Assembly (NCBI RefSeq): GCF_008704205.1 | Contig: NZ_VXLC01000001.1 | Location: 868,001-932,000, forward strand | DNA from: Nocardia colli | GTDB taxonomy: Bacteria; Actinomycetota; Actinomycetes; Mycobacteriales; Mycobacteriaceae | Reading direction: 5' to 3' | DNA: 64,000 nucleotides | Part shown: piece after piece, positions 40,251-49,133 of the stretch | How positions within the stretch are numbered: position 1 is the stretch's first letter | Layout of the letters: every line of letters begins with the position of its first letter | Made by a program: the position numbers and the translations under genes | The notes under the pieces: generated by a model | The model's database searches: none | Seen by the model: the letters and a program-made list of their open reading frames with translations, nothing else | Told to the model about the DNA's origin: nothing

Positions 40251-41711
40251 TTATGGCGCCGGTTTCTCGGTGTGCGCCGGTGCGAGCGCGGGACCGGCGA
40301 CGCCGCACTGCGGCAGGCAGTCGACGCTGTCCAGGGTGGCGGGCCGACGCGGCGGACGCAGCAGTGCGGCCGCGAGCAGCGAGCCGGCGACCAGTAGGCC
40401 GACGCAGATCCAGACGGCCTTGCCGAACCCAGCGTTGAAGGCGACCGGATCGCCCAGGGCGCCGGAGATTCCGGCCAGACCTGGCAGCGCCGCGACGGCG
40501 AGCAGCTGCGCGGTCCGCGCGACCGCGTTGTTCACCCCGGACGCGATGCCCGCCTCGCTGGACGGCACCGCGCCGAGCACGGCCCCGGTCAGCGGGGCGA
40601 CCAGGGCGGCGAGACCGAAGCCGAAGACGAGCACGCCGGGCAGTACGTCGGTGAAATAGACGGTGTCCGGGCCGATTCGGAGCAGCAGAACCAAGCCGCC
40701 CGCAGCGAGCAAGGGGCCGACGGTCATCGGAATACGCGGGCCGTGCATTTGCGCCCAGCGCCCGGCCGGCGCCGAGAGCACCAGCATGATCAGGGTGATC
40801 GGCACCGTCGCCACTCCCGACATCAGCGGCGAATACCCCGCCACCAACTGCAATTCCAGCACGAGCAGGAAGAAGACGCCGCCGAGCGCCGCGTAGACCG
40901 CGAGCGTGACCAGGTTGGCCGCGGTGAACACCCGGGAGGCGAACAGCACCGGCGGCACCAGCGGATGGTCGCTGCGCAGCTCGATCACCACGAACGCGGT
41001 GAGCAGCAGCACGCCCGCCACCAGCAACACCGGCATGGTCTCGATCAGGCCGAAGGTCAGCGCGCCGAGCGCGAGCGCGACCACCACCGCACCCGGCACG
41101 TCCAGCCGGGCCTCGGCGTTCGGATCATGGCTCTCCGGCACGTGTTTCAGCGCGACCAGCACCACGACCAGGGCGAGCGGCACATTGATGAAGAAGATGG
41201 AGCGCCAGCCGGCCAGCTCGATCAGCCAGCCGCCCAGGAACGGCCCGAACGCGCCCGCCACCCCGCCGAAGCCGGACCACAGGCCGATCGCCGCGCCCTG
41301 ATCGCGGCGATCGATGGACGAGGAGATCAGCGCGAGGCTGCCCGGCGTCAGCATGGCGCCGGCGACGCCCTGCAGGATGCGCGCGAACACCAGCATCTCG
41401 ATGTTCATCGCGGCGCCGCACAGCACCGAGGCCAGGGCGAAACCGATGGTGCCCCAGACGAACACCTTGCGCCGGCCGAGGCGGTCGCCGAGCGAGCCGC
41501 CGAGCAGGATGAACGAGGCCAGGGTCAGCGTGTACCCGTTCAACGTCCATTGCAGCCCGGCCACGTCGGTGTTCAGGGACTCGCCGATCCGCGGCAGCGC
41601 GATGTTCACCACGGTCGCGTCGAGCGAGGCCACGGACGAACCGAGGATGGTGGCCAGCAGAATCCAGCGGCCGGTGGCCGATTTCAGCCGGGGAAGATCA
41701 GTCGTGCTCAC
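40251..41711 (-). CDS. MFS transporter, DHA2/EmrB family
   Basis: A 486-residue 14-helix transporter with helix-1 LGSSVASLDATVVNIALPRI, motif A GGSLGDRLGRRKVFVWG and motif C-type GFGGVAGAFGPFLGGW. It is a proton-driven exporter of drugs or metabolites. GTG at 41711 follows TAAGTT by six bases, a leaderless arrangement; the ribosome binding site is otherwise weak. No regulator gene is adjacent. The hydrophilic C-terminal tail has two Cys (DSVDCLPQCG), unusual for the family. Confidence 0.88.
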   Translation of the reverse strand: MSTTDLPRLKSATGRWILLATILGSSVASLDATVVNIALPRIGESLNTDVAGLQWTLNGYTLTLASFILLGGSLGDRLGRRKVFVWGTIGFALASVLCGAAMNIEMLVFARILQGVAGAMLTPGSLALISSSIDRRDQGAAIGLWSGFGGVAGAFGPFLGGWLIELAGWRSIFFINVPLALVVVLVALKHVPESHDPNAEARLDVPGAVVVALALGALTFGLIETMPVLLVAGVLLLTAFVVIELRSDHPLVPPVLFASRVFTAANLVTLAVYAALGGVFFLLVLELQLVAGYSPLMSGVATVPITLIMLVLSAPAGRWAQMHGPRIPMTVGPLLAAGGLVLLLRIGPDTVYFTDVLPGVLVFGFGLAALVAPLTGAVLGAVPSSEAGIASGVNNAVARTAQLLAVAALPGLAGISGALGDPVAFNAGFGKAVWICVGLLVAGSLLAAALLRPPRRPATLDSVDCLPQCGVAGPALAPAHTEKPAP

Positions 41712-41794
41712 CGGCTCAACTTAGCCCTCCGGCACCCGATTGCCCGGGAGTTCAGCGCTGGGCGAAGGTGTCAGTTCACCGACCGGGCGGGCAG

Positions 41795-42415
41795 TCAGAT
41801 CTCCTGCACGCAGACGACGAAATGGCGCTGCTCGTAGACGTATCCGGTGCCGCTGCCGCAGACGTTCACGTCGTCCGCGCCGTCCACCCGCTTGACCACC
41901 TTGACGCCCTTGACCGGCGCGGCGCCGGTGCAGTCGATCCGCTTGGGGTCGTCGCCGCCGACATCCATGCAGCCGCCGACGACCCAGTCGATGTCCAGGC
42001 AGTACGCGCCCTGCTCGATGCCGTTGAGCGTCTCGGCGTAGTAGTTGTCGGCGTCGCCGACGCACTGGGTGCTCTTCGGCGCCTTGCCGATCACCTTGTA
42101 GTTGGCCGCGCGGCTGCCGCAGGACGCCTTGGTGATGGTGGCGTTGGACGTGGTGCCGCCGAGCGTGACGCAATCGCCCTCGTTGGCCTGGAAGTCGGTG
42201 TTGCCGCCCTTGCTGGTCGGCGTGGGCTTGCTGGTGGTCGGCCGGCCCGAGGACGGCTTCGGCGTGCTGGTGATCGAGACGGCGTTGATGGTGCCGTTGT
42301 CCACCGCGGGCTGCGCGTGACCGCTGACCGTGGAACTACAGCCGACCAGCGCGAGCGCGGCCGCCGCGACGAATGACGCAAACGCGACACGACCCCAGGT
42401 CAGTTGACCAGACAC
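41795..42415 (-). CDS. Lipoprotein, LppU/SCO3897-like
   Basis: A 206-residue exported lipoprotein. The signal peptide ends in ALALVGCSS with lipidated Cys26, followed by a Ser/Thr/Pro linker (PKPSSGRPTTSKPTPTSKGG). The folded domain has six Cys spaced as in LppU-type proteins (GDCVTLGG, ASCGSRAANYKVIG, VCVQEI at the end). GTG at 42415 is chosen because GGGAGGA lies eight bases upstream. It is anchored to the outer face of the membrane; the function is unknown. Same orientation as the MFS gene downstream, 83 bases apart. Confidence 0.8.
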   Translation of the reverse strand: MSGQLTWGRVAFASFVAAAALALVGCSSTVSGHAQPAVDNGTINAVSITSTPKPSSGRPTTSKPTPTSKGGNTDFQANEGDCVTLGGTTSNATITKASCGSRAANYKVIGKAPKSTQCVGDADNYYAETLNGIEQGAYCLDIDWVVGGCMDVGGDDPKRIDCTGAAPVKGVKVVKRVDGADDVNVCGSGTGYVYEQRHFVVCVQEI

Positions 42416-42647
42416 GAAACAGTCCTCCCGAGCTGTCACGCTCCGAACTCACGCCCCCGTAAGAATCCGAAGTAAACAAGATAAAGCTGCGCTTGCAAAT
42501 ACACGCCATGCATACACCATCCAACGCGCACACGTCGACTCGACCGCGCGGCCTCGCGCATTCGCGACTCGCAAGCGCTCTTTGGAATCGAGGTTCCAGC
42601 AACCGATCTGAGTACAGTGGGGTTTCAGAGTTCGAGAGGAGTTGCCC

Positions 42648-43187
42648 GTGAAGCTGATCAGCGTGATCGTCTGCTCGGCCGCCGCGGTACTTGCCTCTCT
42701 GGCGTTGCCCGGCGTCGCCTCAGCTACCGATGTGCATTGCACTTCGGAAAACGGGACCGACATCACAGTCATCGACGGCCGCACCGCCTGCCGGGCCGCC
42801 ACCGACCTGCTCGGCCAGGCGAAATCGTTCGGCATCGACGGTGTCGGGTACGCGAACGCCACCGCGGGCGCCACCGCGATCGGCGTCGGCGTGCGCGGCG
42901 GGGTCGGCGCCAGCAACGGCGCGGGCGGGATACCGATCGCGCTGGGCGTGGGGCAGGACGCGATCGCCCTGAGTTCCATTGACAGCACCGAGGTTTCGCA
43001 GAGCCCCGGGGTGCCGATCATCGCGGTGTCGGTCGCGCTCGACGGCTCGCGGGCGAGCGCGCAGACCGCCGAACGCTCCGTGGTCTGCCTGGGTGGCGGC
43101 GCTTTCGCCTGGAATTCACGCACCGGCGACACCTGCCTCAGCACGCCTTTCGGCCGCTGGCAGACCCCGGTACACCAGCTACCCTGA
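42648..43187 (+). CDS. Small exported protein, Gly-rich (possibly DUF6764-like)
   Basis: The 179-residue product has a signal peptide (ISVIVCSAAAVLASLALPGV, then ASA) and a mature domain with four Cys: DVHCTSENGTDITVIDG, ACRAATDLLGQAKSFGIDGV, VVCLGGGAFAW, DTCLSTPFG. The central region is Gly-rich with short repeats (GVGVRGGVGASNGAGGIPIA), suggesting a beta-solenoid or surface-exposed flexible part. From memory it resembles a small family of mycobacterial/nocardial secreted proteins (DUF6764), which I cannot confirm. GTG at 42648 has GAGGAG upstream. Divergent from the LppU-like gene; the next gene is 38 bases downstream. Confidence 0.7.
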   Translation: MKLISVIVCSAAAVLASLALPGVASATDVHCTSENGTDITVIDGRTACRAATDLLGQAKSFGIDGVGYANATAGATAIGVGVRGGVGASNGAGGIPIALGVGQDAIALSSIDSTEVSQSPGVPIIAVSVALDGSRASAQTAERSVVCLGGGAFAWNSRTGDTCLSTPFGRWQTPVHQLP

Positions 43188-43224
43188 GGGACGCACCCGT
43201 GATCAGCGGTCAGGAGGTGACCCC

Positions 43225-44511
43225 ATGGTTTCGGCAATGGCAGCGGGCGGCTTCGATGCCGCCGACCCGGCCGGCGGCAAGCTCGCCGCGCCCAAGGAAA
43301 TGCTGGTCGACCCGCGATTCATTCGCCTGGCCGATCAATTCTTCGGCATGTTCACCCAGCCGAATCGCGGCGGCGGCGCCTTGGCCGTCTATCTCGACGG
43401 CAAGCCCGTGGTGGACATCTGGGGCGGCTGGGCGGGCAAGGATCGGCGCTGGAACGGCGACACCGTCGCGCTGACCTTCTCCACCGGCAAGGGCGTCGCC
43501 TCGACCGTGGTGCACCGGCTGGCCGAACGCGGCCTGATCGACTACGACGCACCGGTCGCCCGGTACTGGCCCGAATTCGCCGCGCACGGCAAGGACGACA
43601 TCACCGTGCGCGATGTGCTCTCCCACCGCGCGGGGCTGCATCGGGTGCGCGGCCTGGTGCCCGGCCGCGAGGGCATCCTCGACTACGACGCGGTGATCAA
43701 GGCGCTGGCCGACAGCCCGCCGGACCCGCGCCGCATCCGCACCTCGGGATATCACGCCATCACCTTCGGCTGGCTGGTCGCCGAGATCGTGCAGCGGGTC
43801 ACCCGCGATCCGTTCGTCGACGTGGTGCGCCGGGAGATCGCCGAGCCGCTCGGCCTGGACGAATTCTGGTTCCGGGTGCCGGAATCGGAGCGCTATCGGA
43901 TCGCCAAGATCTTCCCGCACCTGAGCCCGCCGGGCATTCGCTGGAACACCGCCTCCTCGGTGCTGTCCTGGGTGCGCCCGATCCGCGGGCTGGCCGAGGC
44001 GGGCATGCCGGAGAGCTTCGACGAGCTGGTCCGCGACCCGCGGGTGCACGACGCGGTGATGCCCGGCTGGAACGGCGTCTTCTCGGCGCGCGCGCTCGCC
44101 AGGATGTACGGCGCGCTGGCCAACAGGGGACGGGTCTTCGTACCGCGCCCGGGCGGCGCCGAGACCGTGCAGTTCCTGCGGCCGGAGACGATCGAGACGA
44201 TCAACCAGGTGCAACCCGCCGAGAGCCGCGACTACGTGCTCGGGCTGCCGCTGCGCTTCACCCTCGGGTATCACCGCCCGGTGCTGATGTCCAAGCAGCA
44301 GCCGCGAAAGGCGTTCGGCCACTACGGCGTCGGCGGGTCGGGCGCCTACGCCGATCCGGAGCTCGGCATGTCGATCGCCTTCGTCACCAACCGGCTCGGC
44401 AACGCGGTGACCGCGCTCGGCGACGCCCGGCTGGCCCGGTTGGCGGCGACCGCGCGGAACACGGTGCGCCGGGCCAAGCCCACGGTGATCGTCGACGAGA
44501 CGGATTCCTGA
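43225..44511 (+). CDS. Serine beta-lactamase-fold hydrolase (EstB/class C-like esterase)
   Basis: The 428-residue protein has the beta-lactamase/transpeptidase fold. The catalytic SxxK is in LTFSTGKGVAST (Ser86), the tyrosine motif is SGYHAITFGWLVAE (third residue Ala instead of Asn of YxN), and the C-terminal motif is GHYGVGGSGAYADPELG. These variants point to EstB-type esterases rather than beta-lactamases. No signal peptide is visible, so it should be cytoplasmic. ATG at 43225 with AGGAGG at 43212 is well supported. It could belong to an operon with the gene ending at 43187. Confidence 0.87.
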   Translation: MVSAMAAGGFDAADPAGGKLAAPKEMLVDPRFIRLADQFFGMFTQPNRGGGALAVYLDGKPVVDIWGGWAGKDRRWNGDTVALTFSTGKGVASTVVHRLAERGLIDYDAPVARYWPEFAAHGKDDITVRDVLSHRAGLHRVRGLVPGREGILDYDAVIKALADSPPDPRRIRTSGYHAITFGWLVAEIVQRVTRDPFVDVVRREIAEPLGLDEFWFRVPESERYRIAKIFPHLSPPGIRWNTASSVLSWVRPIRGLAEAGMPESFDELVRDPRVHDAVMPGWNGVFSARALARMYGALANRGRVFVPRPGGAETVQFLRPETIETINQVQPAESRDYVLGLPLRFTLGYHRPVLMSKQQPRKAFGHYGVGGSGAYADPELGMSIAFVTNRLGNAVTALGDARLARLAATARNTVRRAKPTVIVDETDS

Positions 44512-44553
44512 CGCGCGTCGAACCTACCGGCCGGTGAGTTCGTAGCTATAGAT

Positions 44554-45945
44554 ATGGACGTGGGCACAGCCGAGCCGCGCGCAGGCACCGCACCGCGCGC
44601 ACCGCGGCTGATCGTGCTGCACGCGCTGGCCGCGGGCATCGACTTCGATCGGTACTTCCGCTGGCGTCGAGCGCGCGAGGGCGATCCGTTCTTCGTCCGC
44701 TTCCCCGGCTTCGGCTCGGCGCTGTTCACCGGCACGGCCGCGGGCGCGCGCGAGGTGTTCCGCGCGCCGATCGACGCGCTCGAACCGCCGCGGCCCAACC
44801 CGATCGAACCGCTGGTCGGCCCGGCCTCGCTGATCCTGGCCGCGGGCGAGCGGCATCGCCGCGACCGCGCGCTGCTCGCCCCGGCCTTCCACGGTGCGCG
44901 GATCCGGGTGTACGGGGAGATCATCCGGGACTCGGTGGTGCAGGAGCTGGCCGGCGGGAGCGGTCAGGCGTGGCAGCCGGGCGTCCGGATCGATTCGCGC
45001 GCCGCGGCCAGGGCGATCACGCTGCGGGTGATCCTGGAGGCGGTGTTCGGCGTGGACAGCCACGAGCGCCGGGCCGAATACACCACGGCGGTCGCCGAAT
45101 TCCTCACCGCGTTCTCCGGGCCGCTGATGCTGGTGCCGGTGCTGCGGCACGGACTGTTCGGGCAGGCGCCGTGGGATCGGTTCGTCGCGGCCCGGGCGCG
45201 GCTGGACCGGCTGATCCTCGACGACATCGCGCACCGGCGCACCGGCACCGGGGAACTGGCCACCGACATCCTCGGCATGTTGCTGAGCACGCGCTACGAC
45301 GACGGCACCGCGCTCACCGACGCCGAGCTGTGCGAGCAACTGCGCACCCTGCTGGTCGCCGGGCACGAGACCACCGCGACCACCCTGGTCTGGGCGCTGT
45401 TCCACCTGCACCGGGAACCGTCCACGCTGGACCAGCTGCGCGCGGAGTTGCGCGCCGCCGGACCCGAGGTCAGCCCGGTCGAGCTGGCCCGGCTGCCCTA
45501 CCTGGACGCGGTGTGCCAGGAGACGCTGCGCCTGCACCCCGCGGTGCCCATCGTGGTGCGCAGGCTGACCGCGCCGTTCACCCTGCGCGGGGTGCCCCTC
45601 GCCGCCGGGGACACGATGGGCGTCGCGGTGCCGTTGCTGCACTCGGATCCGCAGGTATGGCCCGACCCGCGCCGGTTCCGGCCGGAGCGGTTCGTCGAGC
45701 GCAAGTACGGGCCGTTCGAGTTCGCGCCGTTCGGCGGCGGGCATCGGCGCTGTGTCGGGGCCGCGCTGGCCGACTACGAACTGCGAATCGCGTTGGCTAC
45801 CATCGTGAACCGGGTGCGGTTGCGGCTGCCCGCGCGGTATGCGAACGGCCGTGCGCCAATGTCGGTGCCGCACAACATAGCAACCGGTCCGCATCGCTCG
45901 ATTCCGTTCGTCGTCGAGGGTGATTTACATCACGAAGGCGTTTGA
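44554..45945 (+). CDS. Cytochrome P450
   Basis: A 463-residue P450. It has the I-helix oxygen-binding motif LLVAGHETTATTL (about 268), the ExxR motif CQETLRLHP (about 322), PERFVERKYG and the haem loop FAPFGGGHRRCVG with cysteinate near 400. It hydroxylates an unknown hydrophobic substrate using electrons from separate ferredoxin or reductase proteins; none is encoded next door. ATG at 44554 is preceded by TAGCTATAGAT, consistent with a leaderless start. The CYP subfamily cannot be named from this. It is an isolated gene in the region. Confidence 0.92.
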   Translation: MDVGTAEPRAGTAPRAPRLIVLHALAAGIDFDRYFRWRRAREGDPFFVRFPGFGSALFTGTAAGAREVFRAPIDALEPPRPNPIEPLVGPASLILAAGERHRRDRALLAPAFHGARIRVYGEIIRDSVVQELAGGSGQAWQPGVRIDSRAAARAITLRVILEAVFGVDSHERRAEYTTAVAEFLTAFSGPLMLVPVLRHGLFGQAPWDRFVAARARLDRLILDDIAHRRTGTGELATDILGMLLSTRYDDGTALTDAELCEQLRTLLVAGHETTATTLVWALFHLHREPSTLDQLRAELRAAGPEVSPVELARLPYLDAVCQETLRLHPAVPIVVRRLTAPFTLRGVPLAAGDTMGVAVPLLHSDPQVWPDPRRFRPERFVERKYGPFEFAPFGGGHRRCVGAALADYELRIALATIVNRVRLRLPARYANGRAPMSVPHNIATGPHRSIPFVVEGDLHHEGV

Positions 45946-46233
45946 CGGCAGCCGCATACCGAGCGACCAGCGGCATCGATCTACGCACCGGACTCGCCGA
46001 CGTGACCGGTACCTTTCCGGAAGCCGACCAACCACCGACCGGTTATGTGACGGCTACCACACCGAGCGGTCTGAACGAATCACTATGAAACGCAACTGGC
46101 TTCGAGCCGCACCGGGACGGTAGGAAGGATGAGGGTCGGGCCGTCAATACCCGTGGGGTGAGCTCTGCCTGCTCCACGCCGATGAGAGATCTCGTGGCAC
46201 ACGTGCGTCCGCGCGGGTGCGCCGAGAGATGGA
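45946..46233. other. Leader or intergenic region before the L,D-transpeptidase gene
   Basis: About 290 bases without a credible gene. It contains GGGGTGAGCTC at 46154-46164, but no matching GTCAGCTAACC segment of the c-di-AMP (ydaO) riboswitch. GAGAG lies just before the ATG at 46234. It may include a long 5' leader; no conclusive RNA element is recognised. Confidence 0.45.
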
Positions 46234-47154
46234 ATGGACGAGAAACCTATGCATGTCGCTTCGCACACCGGGTCGCTACCTGCCCATCGCAGGGGAGCTC
46301 AGCTAACCCGCAGGCTGCGGGCTGGCGCCCTGTTGTCCGCGACGATCGCGGCGGGCGTCCTCCTGGTCGCCCCCGCCGACGCCGAGCCGTTCCCGTTCGG
46401 CTCCGGTTCGGCCGGTTCCGCACAGGACCCGGCGCCACAGCAGCAGCCGAATTTCGCGCCGCCGTCGATCAACATCGCCGACGGCGAGGAGGTCGGCGTC
46501 GCGCAGCCGATCATCATCAACTTCAAGGACCCGGTGCCCGATCACGGCGCCGCGGAGAAGTTCATCAAGGTCACCTCGTCGAAGGCCGCGCCGGGCCACT
46601 TCTACTGGCGCGGCGACAAGCAGGTGCGCTGGCGGCCGAACGAGTTCTGGCCGGACAACACCGACGTGACGGTCGAGGCGGGCGGCACCCGCAGCGCGTT
46701 CCGGATCGGCGACGCGTTCGTCAGCACCGCCGACGACAACACGCACACGATCACCATCACCCGCAACGGTGAAGAGGTGAAGACGATGCCGACCTCGATG
46801 GGCAAGACCAAGCACGAGACGCCGAACGGCACCTACGTGGTCGGCGAGCAGCTGCGCAAGATGATCATGGATTCGTCCACCTACGGGGTGCCGACCACCG
46901 ACCCCGAGGGCTACAAGCTCGAGGTCGAGTACGCGACCCGCATCTCCAACAGCGGCATCTTCGTGCACGCCGCGCCGTGGTCGGTCGGCCAGCAGGGCGT
47001 CTCCAACTCCAGCCACGGCTGCCTCAACGTGAGCACCGAGAACGCCAAGTGGTTCATGGAGAACTCGCGCAAGGGCGACCCGGTGGTCATCGTGAACACC
47101 AAGGGCGGCTCGATCGGCACCAGCGACGGCCTGGCCGGCGACTGGAACGACTGA
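46234..47154 (+). CDS. L,D-transpeptidase (YkuD domain with Ig-like domain)
   Basis: The 306-residue exported enzyme has a signal sequence (GALLSATIAAGVLLVAPADA) and a Pro/Gln linker. An Ig-like domain follows (VAQPIIINFKDPVPDHGAAE to about residue 145), then the YkuD catalytic domain. Catalytic residues are His in GIFVHAAPWS (about 247) and Cys in SSHGCLNVS (about 264). It makes 3-to-3 peptidoglycan cross-links in the LdtMt2 manner and is the target of carbapenems in mycobacteria. ATG at 46234 with GAGAG upstream is chosen over ATG at 46249. A long hairpin follows at 47185. Confidence 0.92.
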   Translation: MDEKPMHVASHTGSLPAHRRGAQLTRRLRAGALLSATIAAGVLLVAPADAEPFPFGSGSAGSAQDPAPQQQPNFAPPSINIADGEEVGVAQPIIINFKDPVPDHGAAEKFIKVTSSKAAPGHFYWRGDKQVRWRPNEFWPDNTDVTVEAGGTRSAFRIGDAFVSTADDNTHTITITRNGEEVKTMPTSMGKTKHETPNGTYVVGEQLRKMIMDSSTYGVPTTDPEGYKLEVEYATRISNSGIFVHAAPWSVGQQGVSNSSHGCLNVSTENAKWFMENSRKGDPVVIVNTKGGSIGTSDGLAGDWND

Positions 47155-47184
47155 CCTTCCCGCACAACCCAAGACACGTCATCG

Positions 47185-47234
47185 AGCCGAACATTACGAT
47201 CAATTAGCTGAAATGCTGATCGTGATGTTCGGCT
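47185..47234 (+). terminator. Long hairpin after the L,D-transpeptidase gene
   Basis: AGCCGAACATTACGATCA (47185-47202) pairs with TGATCGTGATGTTCGGCT (47217-47234), with one U-G wobble, around a 14-base loop; TCTTGATT follows. It terminates ldt transcription and insulates the ugp operon. The unusually long stem is AT-richer than normal here. Confidence 0.8.
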
Positions 47235-47324
47235 TCTTGATTCACTGGGCGCGTGCTCGAGAAGTTCAGCGTTCGTCCGGACAGCGTTAACCGACTGTTT
47301 GCTCCTGTCCGTAGAGTGCGCGAC

Positions 47325-48254
47325 GTGCGAGCTAAGCCGGAACGAGTACTACCCCAACCGCGCGGACGCGGTTTGCGGAACCGGCCCTGGCAGGACTACG
47401 TCCTGTTCCTGATCTTGGTGGTACCCAATCTCGCGCTGCTGACACTGTTCGTCTACCGGCCGTTGATCGACAACATCCGGCTCTCCTTCTTCGACTGGAA
47501 CATCTCCGATCCGGTGGCCACCTTCATCGGGGTGGACAACTACACCGAGTGGTGGGGCCGGTCCGATTCCTGGGACATCGTCACCAACACAGTCGTTTTC
47601 ACGCTGGCCGCGGTGGTCGGCAGCATGGTGCTCGGCCTCGCGCTGGCCATGCTGCTGGACCGGAAGCTGTTCGGCCGCAACGTGGTCCGCTCGGCCATCT
47701 TCGCGCCGTTCGTGATCTCCGGCGCCGCCATCGGCGTGGCCTTCCAGTTCATCTTCGATCCGAGCTTCGGCCTGGTCCAGGACGTGCTCGGGCGGCTCGG
47801 TGTGGACAACGTGCCGGACTTCTACCAGAACCCGCACTGGGCGCTGTTCATGGTGACGGTGACCTACATCTGGAAGAACCTCGGCTACAGCTTCGTCATC
47901 TATCTGGCCGCGCTGCAAGGGGTTCGGGCCGAGCTGATGGAGGCGGCCGAGATGGACGGCGCGAGCCGCTGGACCACCTTCACCAAGGTGTTGCTGCCGC
48001 AGCTGCGCCCGACCACGTTCTTCCTGTCCATCACGGTGCTGCTGAATTCGTTGCAGGTCTTCGACATCATCAACGTGATGACCCGCGGCGGGCCGCTGGG
48101 CACCGGCACCACCACGATGGTCTACCAGGTGTACGAGGAGACCTTCCGTAACTTCCGCGCCGGGTACGGCGCGACCGTGGCCACCATCATGTTCGTCGTG
48201 CTGCTGGTGGTCACGCTGGTGCAGGTTCGCGTCATGGATCGGAATGAGCAGTGA
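47325..48254 (+). CDS. ugpA: UgpA, sugar/glycerophosphodiester ABC permease
   Basis: The product is a MalF/UgpA-type permease of about 309 residues with six membrane segments and the EAA loop EAAEMDGASRWTTF. The strong match of the following genes to mycobacterial UgpB/UgpE/UgpC supports glycerophosphocholine-type transport. GTG at 47325 is chosen since TAGAGT lies seven bases before it; the frame opens at GTG 47253, which lacks a ribosome binding site but would add 24 residues. The stop overlaps ugpE (GTGA). First gene of the ugpAEBC operon. Confidence 0.88.
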   Translation: MRAKPERVLPQPRGRGLRNRPWQDYVLFLILVVPNLALLTLFVYRPLIDNIRLSFFDWNISDPVATFIGVDNYTEWWGRSDSWDIVTNTVVFTLAAVVGSMVLGLALAMLLDRKLFGRNVVRSAIFAPFVISGAAIGVAFQFIFDPSFGLVQDVLGRLGVDNVPDFYQNPHWALFMVTVTYIWKNLGYSFVIYLAALQGVRAELMEAAEMDGASRWTTFTKVLLPQLRPTTFFLSITVLLNSLQVFDIINVMTRGGPLGTGTTTMVYQVYEETFRNFRAGYGATVATIMFVVLLVVTLVQVRVMDRNEQ

Positions 48255-49117
48255 AAAGCGCAGGCGCTGAGACCAATTCCTACCAGCGGCGCCAGCTCGG
48301 GGTGCAGCTGCTCGGCTACGCCGCGATGGTGTGCGTGCTGATCATCGTGGGCGTCCCGCTGTTCTGGATCCTCATCACCTCGGTGAAGGACCGCCCGGAC
48401 ATCTACGTGCAGCCCGCGGTGTACTGGCCGCACAGCTTCCATCCGGAGAACTACCAGGACGCCACCACCAAGCTGCCGTTCTGGACCTTCTTCCGTAATT
48501 CGGTGATCGTCACGGCGACCATCTCCGCGGTGAAGTTCGTGCTCGGCGTGCTCAGCGCGTACGGGCTGGTGTTCCTGCGGTTCCCCGGCAAGTCGGTGGT
48601 GTTCCTGGTGATCATCGCGGCGCTGATGGTGCCCAACCAGATCACCGTGATCTCCAACTACGCGCTGGTCGCCCAGCTCGGCTGGCGAAATACGCTGGTG
48701 GGCATCATCGTTCCGCTCTGCGGCGTCGCCTTCGGCACCTTCCTGATGCGCAACCACTTCCTGTCGCTGCCCTCGGAGGTGATCGAGGCCGCCCGGATGG
48801 ACGGCGCGAACTGGTGGCGGCTGCTGGTCAAGGTGGTGCTGCCGATGTCGGGGCCGACCATGGTCGCGTTCGCGGTGGTCACGCTGGTCAACGAGTGGAA
48901 CGAATACCTCTGGCCGTTCCTGATGGCCGACGGTCCCGAGGTGGCCACGCTGCCGGTCGGCCTGACCCTCTTGCAGAACACCGAGAATCCGAGCGTCACC
49001 AACTGGGGGCCGGTGATGGCGGGCACGCTGCTGACCATGCTGCCGATTCTCGTGGTGTTCCTGCTGCTGCAACGCCACATGATCAAAGGCCTCACCTCTG
49101 GTGCGGTCAAGGGTTAG
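48251..49117 (+). CDS. ugpE: UgpE, ABC permease subunit
   Basis: A 288-residue MalG/UgpE-type permease. It has six membrane segments, the EAA loop IEAARMDGANWWRLLVKVVL and the C-terminal helix ending in QRHMIKGLTSGAVKG, which is typical of the MalG group. GTG at 48251 overlaps the ugpA stop (GTGA). It forms the transmembrane heterodimer with UgpA in the importer. Confidence 0.92.
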   Translation: MKSAGAETNSYQRRQLGVQLLGYAAMVCVLIIVGVPLFWILITSVKDRPDIYVQPAVYWPHSFHPENYQDATTKLPFWTFFRNSVIVTATISAVKFVLGVLSAYGLVFLRFPGKSVVFLVIIAALMVPNQITVISNYALVAQLGWRNTLVGIIVPLCGVAFGTFLMRNHFLSLPSEVIEAARMDGANWWRLLVKVVLPMSGPTMVAFAVVTLVNEWNEYLWPFLMADGPEVATLPVGLTLLQNTENPSVTNWGPVMAGTLLTMLPILVVFLLLQRHMIKGLTSGAVKG

Positions 49118-49133
49118 ATACAGGAGAAACCAC

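Noticed and set aside
44524..45894. 456-codon open frame on the minus strand opposite the P450
   Set aside because: Antisense to a P450 with all motifs intact; Arg/Gln/His-rich composition and no ribosome binding site. Typical of high-GC shadow frames.
45946..46233. c-di-AMP (ydaO) riboswitch before the L,D-transpeptidase gene
   Set aside because: GGGGTGAGCTC resembles one conserved piece, but the CCGAACCCG and GTCAGCTAACC segments and the final pairing are not present.
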